Assembly: GCF_002777825.1 (NCBI RefSeq)
Contig: NZ_MEIR01000082.1
Coordinates: 62,001-126,000, forward strand
DNA length: 64,000 nucleotides
Origin: Snodgrassella alvi
Lineage (GTDB): Bacteria; Pseudomonadota; Gammaproteobacteria; Burkholderiales; Neisseriaceae
Direction of reading: 5' to 3'
The notes under the pieces were generated by a model, which worked only from the letters and a program-made list of their open reading frames with translations, was not told where the DNA came from and ran no database searches. Positions 58,276 through 64,000 of this stretch are shown here, piece by piece; positions within the stretch are counted from its first letter, which is position 1; every line of letters begins with the position of its first letter. The position numbers and the translations under genes were made by a program.

Positions 58276-58551
58276 ATGAAATTATTGAAGATATCTGGGT
58301 TGATGGTTTTACTATCGCTGCTAGGAAATATTCATGCTGCACCAGTCAGTGCCACTACACCCTCAACTTTGATTGCTGAGGCTCTGGATTGTCATCATCT
58401 GGCACAATTAACCTATACAGAGATGAACTCAGCCCAGATACAAATAGCCAAAAGCTGTGACCAGCATGAAGCGGCGCAGGGCTGGCTCAATATATATGGA
58501 AAAATGAACCATACCGAGCTGGCAAAGGCAATGGTATATGAAGCTTCCTGA
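58276..58551 (+). CDS. Small secreted protein of unknown function
   Basis: A 91-residue protein with a clear Sec signal peptide (KISGLMVLLSLLGNIHA, cleavage after residue 21) and a mature part of about 70 residues with two cysteines (near residues 39 and 61) that could form a disulfide. GAGTGG lies 3 nt before the ATG. I recognise no family. It is divergent from the S24 repressor gene and might be its target, which is inference from position only. Confidence 0.65.
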   Translation: MKLLKISGLMVLLSLLGNIHAAPVSATTPSTLIAEALDCHHLAQLTYTEMNSAQIQIAKSCDQHEAAQGWLNIYGKMNHTELAKAMVYEAS

Positions 58552-58660
58552 AACTGGGTGCTACTATTCTGCTGTGACAACTTTATTTGCACCAATTTAA
58601 TTGTTTTTGTGCACAGGCATACTGATATGGTTTTAAACCAAATGTGTAATATTGGAATAA

Positions 58661-58697
58661 AAGCCTGATTGATCGAAATAATAGATCAATCAGGCTT
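58661..58697 (-). terminator. Terminator of mpl
   Basis: Perfect 14-bp stem (AAGCCTGATTGATC and complement) with a 9-nt loop and TTTTATT on the minus strand, 59 nt past the mpl stop. Confidence 0.85.
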
Positions 58698-58756
58698 GTA
58701 GAGAGCCTGAATCAGCATCTGGATATTCTTTGCGCCAGAAGTCAGGCATACTGCAA

Positions 58757-60160
58757 TTAATCTGCTGCTCGATGTTCTAGCTGTGTCAGTAGTTGTTGAT
58801 GAATACCACCAAAGCTGCCATTACTCATTACCAGAATATGATCGCCCTGTTGTGCCTCGCCAGTAATGGCAGCAATCAATAACTGCATATCCTGAAAAAC
58901 CGCTACTTTATCCTGTAACGGACTCAGGGCAGCAGCGACATCCCAGTCAACACCACCAGCATAACAATACACTTTATCGGCTTCTGCCAGACTGGCTGGC
59001 AGTGCAGCTTTCATGGTACCTAGCTTCATGGTGTTGGAGCGTGGCTCGAGTACAGCCAGAATACGTGCATCACCTACTTTCTGGCGCAAACCGGCAATGG
59101 TGGTGGCTATGGCTGTGGGATGATGGGCAAAATCATCATAAACAGTGATATTATTGACGATACCTTTGATTTCCATGCGCCGTTTGACATTTTCAAAACG
59201 AGCTAGTGCCGCACATGATTGCTGTACGGAAACACCGGCATGGCGGGCGGCCGCAATAACGGCCAGCGCATTCATGCGATTATGCTGCCCCAGTAGTTGC
59301 CATTCAATATGGCCTACTTTCTGTTGCTGATATAGCACATCGAAGCCGCCAGTATCAGAGACTTCGCCTACTTGCCAGTCTTTGCTGGAACCAAAGCCTT
59401 CTACCGCAGACCAGCAGCCCTGTTGTAAGACTTCGGCCAATGCTTCAGACTCTTCATTGACAACAATCAGGCCATCACCCGGGATGGTACGAATCAGATG
59501 GTGAAACTGAGTCTGGATTGCAGCAAGATTGGGAAAAATATCCGCATGGTCATATTCCAGATTGTTCAGAATTGCAGTACGGGGACGATAATGTACAAAT
59601 TTACTGCGTTTATCAAAAAAAGCTGTGTCGTATTCATCGGCCTCAATCACAAAAAACGGGCTGCAATCGGCTGTGCCTGTGAATTGTGCTGCTGGGGGTA
59701 TTTGTGGCAAGCGGGCTGATACGGCAAAATTCTGCGGCACGCCGCCAATCAGAAATCCGGGTGCCAAGCCGGCGTCTTCCAGTACCCATGCCAGCATGCT
59801 TGCCGTAGTGGTTTTGCCATGAGTACCGGCCACGGCCAGTACCCAGTGTTGTTGCAGTATATTTTCAGCCAGCCATTGCGGCCCGGAAGTATACGGCAGA
59901 TTACGATTGAGAATTGCCTCAACTACAGGCATCCCGCGGCGGGCAACATTGCCAATTACATAGACATCGGCAGGATAGCTATCCAACTGTGCTGCCTCAA
60001 ATCCTTCCACCACATCAATGCCCAAATCAGCTAGCTGGGTACTCATGGGCGGATACATTTTGGCATCGCAACCGGTGACACGGTAGCCGGCCTGCTTGGC
60101 AATAGCGGCAATTCCTCCCATAAATGTTCCGCCGATACCGATGATGTGGATATGCTGCAT
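58757..60160 (-). CDS. mpl: UDP-N-acetylmuramate:L-alanyl-gamma-D-glutamyl-meso-diaminopimelate ligase
   Basis: Mpl joins recycled tripeptide to UDP-MurNAc in peptidoglycan recycling. A Mur-ligase of 467 residues: N-terminal Rossmann HIIGIGGTFMGGIAAIAKQA, ATP site VAGTHGKTTTASMLAWVLE near residue 113, FVIEADEYDTAFFDKRSK near 170 and the C-terminal VYDDFAHHPTAIATTI near 340. The GGTFMGG start and EYDTAFFDKRSKF separate Mpl from MurC. Monocistronic with a terminator. Confidence 0.95.
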   Translation of the reverse strand: MQHIHIIGIGGTFMGGIAAIAKQAGYRVTGCDAKMYPPMSTQLADLGIDVVEGFEAAQLDSYPADVYVIGNVARRGMPVVEAILNRNLPYTSGPQWLAENILQQHWVLAVAGTHGKTTTASMLAWVLEDAGLAPGFLIGGVPQNFAVSARLPQIPPAAQFTGTADCSPFFVIEADEYDTAFFDKRSKFVHYRPRTAILNNLEYDHADIFPNLAAIQTQFHHLIRTIPGDGLIVVNEESEALAEVLQQGCWSAVEGFGSSKDWQVGEVSDTGGFDVLYQQQKVGHIEWQLLGQHNRMNALAVIAAARHAGVSVQQSCAALARFENVKRRMEIKGIVNNITVYDDFAHHPTAIATTIAGLRQKVGDARILAVLEPRSNTMKLGTMKAALPASLAEADKVYCYAGGVDWDVAAALSPLQDKVAVFQDMQLLIAAITGEAQQGDHILVMSNGSFGGIHQQLLTQLEHRAAD

Positions 60161-60404
60161 TTTTCTGTCTCTATGCGGTAAAAAGCAGCATTATAGACTG
60201 TCCTTATGGTTGCTACATGTATGTTTTTTATTTTCTGTAATTGCACGCTTGTGAAAATAAATTTCACTGTGGGCAAGCAAGTTTTGCATGCAGGTTAATT
60301 GATTACTGTCACTATTTAATGATGGCATGCATTTGGTAATTAGAATTTATCTACACTATAAATAATAATTGCTGCCATATAACCAATTACGCTAGATATT
60401 ATTA

Positions 60405-60821
60405 TCATGAATATCTGATGATATAGCGCTCCAGGATATTTTTTAGATTACCTTTGTGCCATTTTGCTGCAACAATAAAGTTGGGTACTTTAATATGATA
60501 TTTCTTTTGCTCAAATGTAAATGTTATTTCCCCTCTGAAAATGCCTCTCTTAAAGCTTAAAGCAGAAATTTTGGTCATTGGGATAATGGTTATGGATTCG
60601 GTTAAATCTGCACTTAGCGATAAACCAATCAAAATCATTTTTTCTGCATTGAAATAAATAAGCAAATGCTTAATACATAATGTTGCCAGTCCGGAAAATA
60701 GTGCATATTGCCACGCTTTGGCATTAATCATGCCATAAATTATTGATGAGCTGTCAAAAGCTGGTAATTGATGCTGTTCAAAATAGGTTTTGATTTGTTC
60801 TAGTTTTAAGCCACTGTTCAT
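60405..60821 (-). CDS. Hypothetical protein, possible PH-like domain
   Basis: A 138-residue protein from MNSGLKLEQIKTYFEQHQLP. The C-terminal two thirds alternate short beta strands (KMILIGLSLSADLTESITII, KISALSFKRGIFRGEITFTF, KKYHIKVPNF) and end in a helix, the layout of bacterial PH/YokE-like domains; this is structural guesswork, not a firm assignment. The ORF could begin 35 codons upstream, but those residues look non-coding and AGAG precedes the ATG at 60821. It has one hydrophobic stretch near residue 45. Function unknown. Confidence 0.5.
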   Translation of the reverse strand: MNSGLKLEQIKTYFEQHQLPAFDSSSIIYGMINAKAWQYALFSGLATLCIKHLLIYFNAEKMILIGLSLSADLTESITIIPMTKISALSFKRGIFRGEITFTFEQKKYHIKVPNFIVAAKWHKGNLKNILERYIIRYS

Positions 60822-61552
60822 ATGAGTCTCTAGTGTTATTAAGTTGGTATTCTGGATAAATATTCTAATCATGTAGACATGACTTGTATAGCTGATAAGC
60901 GCTGAATCAACCAATATAATTATCATATTGGTTGATATGATTAAGCACAGTATTAAGGTTTTGAGTAATGTGTGATTTATGCTGTATACATCTGGCTTTA
61001 TGATTTTATAATTATCTATGAATTAGGTGTGAATAGAACAGGTTTAGCATCAATTTTAATAGGATAAAAAGCTACCCGCTGTAGGTGTTATGTATCAATG
61101 AGTACTGAGAATTTAGTTTATCCACAAGGAAAGATGATTTATGCCGCATTTTCCCTGTTCTTTCGCCAGCCCAGTTATTAACAGGCGTGATGTGCTGGGA
61201 TAAATACACATTATTCATGTTATTACTGGGATGTTATTGCATATAAACTGTGGATAAGTAATTTAGATTATTGTTACTTATGAATTAAATTTAACTGATT
61301 AAATTTTAGGCAACAGCATGGAACAAGACTGGATTTCCTGCTTTCAGCAGGCTAATCAACCTATACATATGGGTATTCGGGTGTATAAATGCCTGTAGCC
61401 AGCATTTGAATTTTCTGACAATACCGGCTCGAGCCAATTAAGTTTATAGGTGTGTAGCTTTGGCTTTGCTGCGGGAGAGTGAACACTATCTGCCAGACAA
61501 AAGAAAAAGCTGCCTTGCATGCAAGGCAGCCTGAAAGATTGAATACTGAAAA
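60822..61552. other. Intergenic region, 731 bp
   Basis: No convincing gene. A 26-codon frame MEQDWISCFQQANQPIHMGI beginning at 61318 ends in TAG and could be a remnant. The right end carries the pnp terminator. Confidence 0.4.
61509..61530 (-). terminator. Rho-independent terminator of pnp
   Basis: A 22-nt perfect palindrome centred on GCATGC, followed on the minus strand by TTTTTCTT, 22 nt past the stop. The adjoining AGGCAGCCTGAA equals a DNA-uptake-sequence dialect described in Neisseriaceae. Confidence 0.88.
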
Positions 61553-63676
61553 TCAGTTTTCAGCTGGTTTGTATTCTTGTGGTGCTTTTTCCAGCAGAGC
61601 TTTGATGGATAAACGCACGCGGCCGCGATCGTCGATTTCTAGGGCTTTAACTTTTACTTGTTGTCCTATCTGTAGATAATCGCTGACATTTTTTACGCGC
61701 TCGTGTGAAATCTGGCTAATGTGTACTAGGCCATCCTTACCGGGTATTACTGATACAATCGCACCAACATTATTATCCAGAATCTTGATCACTGTACCTT
61801 CGTATACTTTGCCTACTTCCACTTCGGCAGTAATCTCTTCAATACGACGTTTGGCAGCTTCACCTGCTTCGCTGGTGCTGGCCGCAATGGTGATGGTACC
61901 ATCTTCGGCAATATTGATTTCAGTGCCGGTTTCTGCGGTTAATGCACGGATGGTTTCACCACCTTTACCAATGACATCGCGAATTTTATCCTGATGAATT
62001 TTCATGCTAAATAAACGCGGTGCATGAGCCGATAATTCCTGCGGGCCTTCTACGGCTTCCTGCATCTGGCTAAGGATTTTCAAGCGTGCTTCTTTGGCCT
62101 GAGCCAGAGCAATCTGCATGATTTCTTTGGTAATGCCCTGAATCTTGATGTCCATTTGCAGGGCAGTCACACCGGTAGTGGTACCGGCTACTTTGAAGTC
62201 CATATCACCAAGGTGGTCTTCATCACCCAGAATATCGGTTAAAACGGCAAATTTATTGCCATCCAGTATCAAGCCCATGGCGATACCGGCCACATGGCTT
62301 TTCAGAGGTACACCAGCATTAAGCAGGCTCAAACATCCGGCACACACGCTAGCCATGGAAGAAGAACCGTTGGATTCGGTGATTTCTGATACTACACGCA
62401 TGGTGTAGCTGAAATCTTCCACATCAGGCAGAACAGCCAGTAATGCGCGTTTTGCCAGTCGGCCATGACCGATTTCGCGTCGTTTAGGTGCGCCCATGCG
62501 TCCTACTTCACCAGTTGAATAAGGCGGGAAGTTATAGTGCAGCATAAAGCGGTCGGTATATTCGCCGCTTAGGGCATCAATAATCTGCTCGTCACGCTGG
62601 GTACCCAAGGTAGCAGTGGCCAGTGACTGGGTTTCACCGCGAGTAAATAAAGCAGAACCATGGGTACGTGGCAATACGCCAGTCTGGATATCAATCGGGC
62701 GCACGGTACGGGTATCGCGACCATCGATACGTGGCTGACCTTCGAGAATTTGGCCACGAACCACTTCTTTTTCCAAATCTTTGAAAATACCGCGAATCTG
62801 ATTGGCGAGTAAGGTATCGGTTTCTTCGGTAATCAGGGCTGCTTCTACCGCTGCCCATGCCTCATCCAGCTTGGCCGTGCGTGCCTGTTTCTGTTTGATT
62901 TTGAACGCTGCATCGATGGTTGCACCAGCCAGCTCGCGCACTTGCGCCACCAAGTTTTTATCTGTAGCCGGTGCCTGCCAATCCCATACTTCCGGATTCA
63001 CTTCGTCGGCAAATTCATTAATGGCACGAATAGCGGCCTGCATTTGTTCATGTCCGAATACTACTGCGCCAAGCATGGTTTCTTCAGACAAAATATCTGC
63101 TTCAGATTCCACCATCAGTACTGCTTTTTCAGTACCGGCCACTACTAAATCCAGTTGTGACTGAGCCAACTGGGCTTTAGTAGGATTAAGTACATATTCG
63201 CCATTTACATAGCCAACGCGTGCAGCACCAATCGGGCCGGCAAAAGGTACACCTGTTAGCAATAGTGCGGCTGAGGCGCCTAGCATGGCCGGAATGTCTG
63301 AATCTATTTCCGGGTCAACTGATACCACCATAGCCACAATCTGGATATCGTTAAAGAAACCTTCTGGAAATAAAGGACGAATCGGACGGTCAATCAGACG
63401 GCTGGTAAGAATTTCTTTTTCGCTCTGCTTGCCTTCACGTTTGAAGAAGCCACCCGGGATTTTACCAGCGGCATAGGTACGTTCAAGATAGTCTACAGTA
63501 AGCGGGAAAAAATCCTGGCCGGGTTTTACTTCCTTAGCAGCTGTAACCGCCACCAGTACTACGGTGTCACCCATGGAAATTTTTACTGCACCAGCCGCCT
63601 GACGGGCAATTTCACCGGTTTCTAAAGTAACAGTCTGATTACCGTACTGGAATGTTTTAATGTGTTTATTAAACAT
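61553..63676 (-). CDS. pnp: Polyribonucleotide nucleotidyltransferase (PNPase)
   Basis: Phosphorolytic 3'-5' exoribonuclease, trimeric, part of the RNA degradosome. Two RNase PH domains ([20 protein letters not shown] with FFKREG near residue 60; SDGSSSM-type [19 protein letters not shown] near 430) are followed by a KH domain ([20 protein letters not shown]) and an S1 domain ([20 protein letters not shown]). Length 707 is normal. The ORF extends 25 codons further upstream but [12 protein letters not shown] is the family start, with AGAAAG 7 nt before it. Confidence 0.97.
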   Translation of the reverse strand: MFNKHIKTFQYGNQTVTLETGEIARQAAGAVKISMGDTVVLVAVTAAKEVKPGQDFFPLTVDYLERTYAAGKIPGGFFKREGKQSEKEILTSRLIDRPIRPLFPEGFFNDIQIVAMVVSVDPEIDSDIPAMLGASAALLLTGVPFAGPIGAARVGYVNGEYVLNPTKAQLAQSQLDLVVAGTEKAVLMVESEADILSEETMLGAVVFGHEQMQAAIRAINEFADEVNPEVWDWQAPATDKNLVAQVRELAGATIDAAFKIKQKQARTAKLDEAWAAVEAALITEETDTLLANQIRGIFKDLEKEVVRGQILEGQPRIDGRDTRTVRPIDIQTGVLPRTHGSALFTRGETQSLATATLGTQRDEQIIDALSGEYTDRFMLHYNFPPYSTGEVGRMGAPKRREIGHGRLAKRALLAVLPDVEDFSYTMRVVSEITESNGSSSMASVCAGCLSLLNAGVPLKSHVAGIAMGLILDGNKFAVLTDILGDEDHLGDMDFKVAGTTTGVTALQMDIKIQGITKEIMQIALAQAKEARLKILSQMQEAVEGPQELSAHAPRLFSMKIHQDKIRDVIGKGGETIRALTAETGTEINIAEDGTITIAASTSEAGEAAKRRIEEITAEVEVGKVYEGTVIKILDNNVGAIVSVIPGKDGLVHISQISHERVKNVSDYLQIGQQVKVKALEIDDRGRVRLSIKALLEKAPQEYKPAEN

Positions 63677-64000
63677 GCTGAACTTTCTGTTCTGAATTTC
63701 ACAAAAGCCGCACCTGCTAAAAAACCTAACAATGTATACGTAACTACACATCTACATGGGTAGGGTTTCTGGCTGGGCGAAATTTGCAAAATGATTACTA
63801 AATTAGGTTTATACGGGGCTGTAGCAGCCACAAATACATTTTGTATTATGGACAAATTCTAACATATATTTTTTACCTTATCGCAAGCGCGATGACAGTC
63901 TGCTGGTATATGTCTATTTAATTTATGTGTTTTTAGTCTTTTTATGGCTGAAATGATAATTTTCATTCAAATGTTGATATTTTTTTACAATTATTTGGTA
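63677..64000. other. Region upstream of pnp, 324 bp
   Basis: AT-rich, includes the pnp leader and promoter. rpsO is not present directly upstream within the window. No ORF is supported. Confidence 0.4.

Noticed and set aside
1-64000. CRISPR arrays, rRNA genes, replication origin
   Set aside because: No regular short repeats with spacers, no rRNA-like stretch and no cluster of DnaA boxes was seen.

Overview
The window is a chromosomal segment of a betaproteobacterium of the family Neisseriaceae. The gene content fits (panB, dck, folK and pcnB in a row; the DUF3460 small protein; the Mpl, PNPase and ClpX housekeeping genes). The moderately low GC, a type VI secretion (T6SS) effector relic, an arginine deiminase cluster and a kynureninase/GABA block make the bee-gut genus Snodgrassella my best guess. 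That guess is inference from memory, not a database match.

Layout. 1-6.6 kb: housekeeping genes for cofactor and nucleotide synthesis and RNA metabolism (thiD partial, panB, dck-folK-pcnB on the minus strand; DUF3460, an O-methyltransferase, a CpoB/YbgF-like lipoprotein and purE on the plus strand). 6.8-7.8 kb: a fruB remnant that has lost its phosphorylated histidine, followed by an AT-rich gene-free stretch. 7.8-13.5 kb: fadD, mnmA, gltX and a type I asparaginase. 14-23 kb: a Set-type sugar exporter, then gabT-gabD-gabP for GABA use and kynU with an amino acid permease. 23.3-30.8 kb: DUF2628 protein, htpG with a sigma-32-like promoter, a conserved hypothetical protein, a low-molecular-weight phosphatase, yebC, a VanZ-like protein and pepP.

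Accessory stretch. 30.8-32.1 kb is a small cassette inserted at the 3' end of hslO. It holds a Tlde1/DUF2778-type T6SS effector pseudogene with two in-frame stops and an apparently intact membrane protein that may be its immunity partner, and it is flanked by a diverged duplicate of the hslO 3' end with its terminator. 33.2-34.35 kb is a decayed IS3-family element next to tRNA-Arg(ACG). 34.8-42.4 kb is an AT-rich arginine deiminase cluster (arcA, arcB, arcC, YfcC-type antiporter) with a divergent Lrp/AsnC regulator and a convergent argS. 42.8-44.1 kb is a graveyard: fragments of one or two large secreted proteins separated by the ends of an IS3-family and an IS481-family element.

44.2-64 kb: YafJ-type amidotransferase, a sodium-dependent amino acid/neurotransmitter-type symporter, a nitrilase-like amidase, then a two-gene Gabija-like defence operon (OLD/TOPRIM nuclease plus UvrD-like helicase, overlapping by 4 nt) dropped between housekeeping genes. 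After it come a Zur-like regulator with an SDR, a penicillin-binding endopeptidase, clpX, a lone S24 repressor, mpl, a possible PH-like protein and pnp.

The most interesting items are the Gabija-like pair with a cysteine cluster in its TOPRIM region, the broken effector with a preserved candidate immunity gene inside a duplicated hslO end, and the FruB relic. No CRISPR array, rRNA, integrase or prophage is visible.
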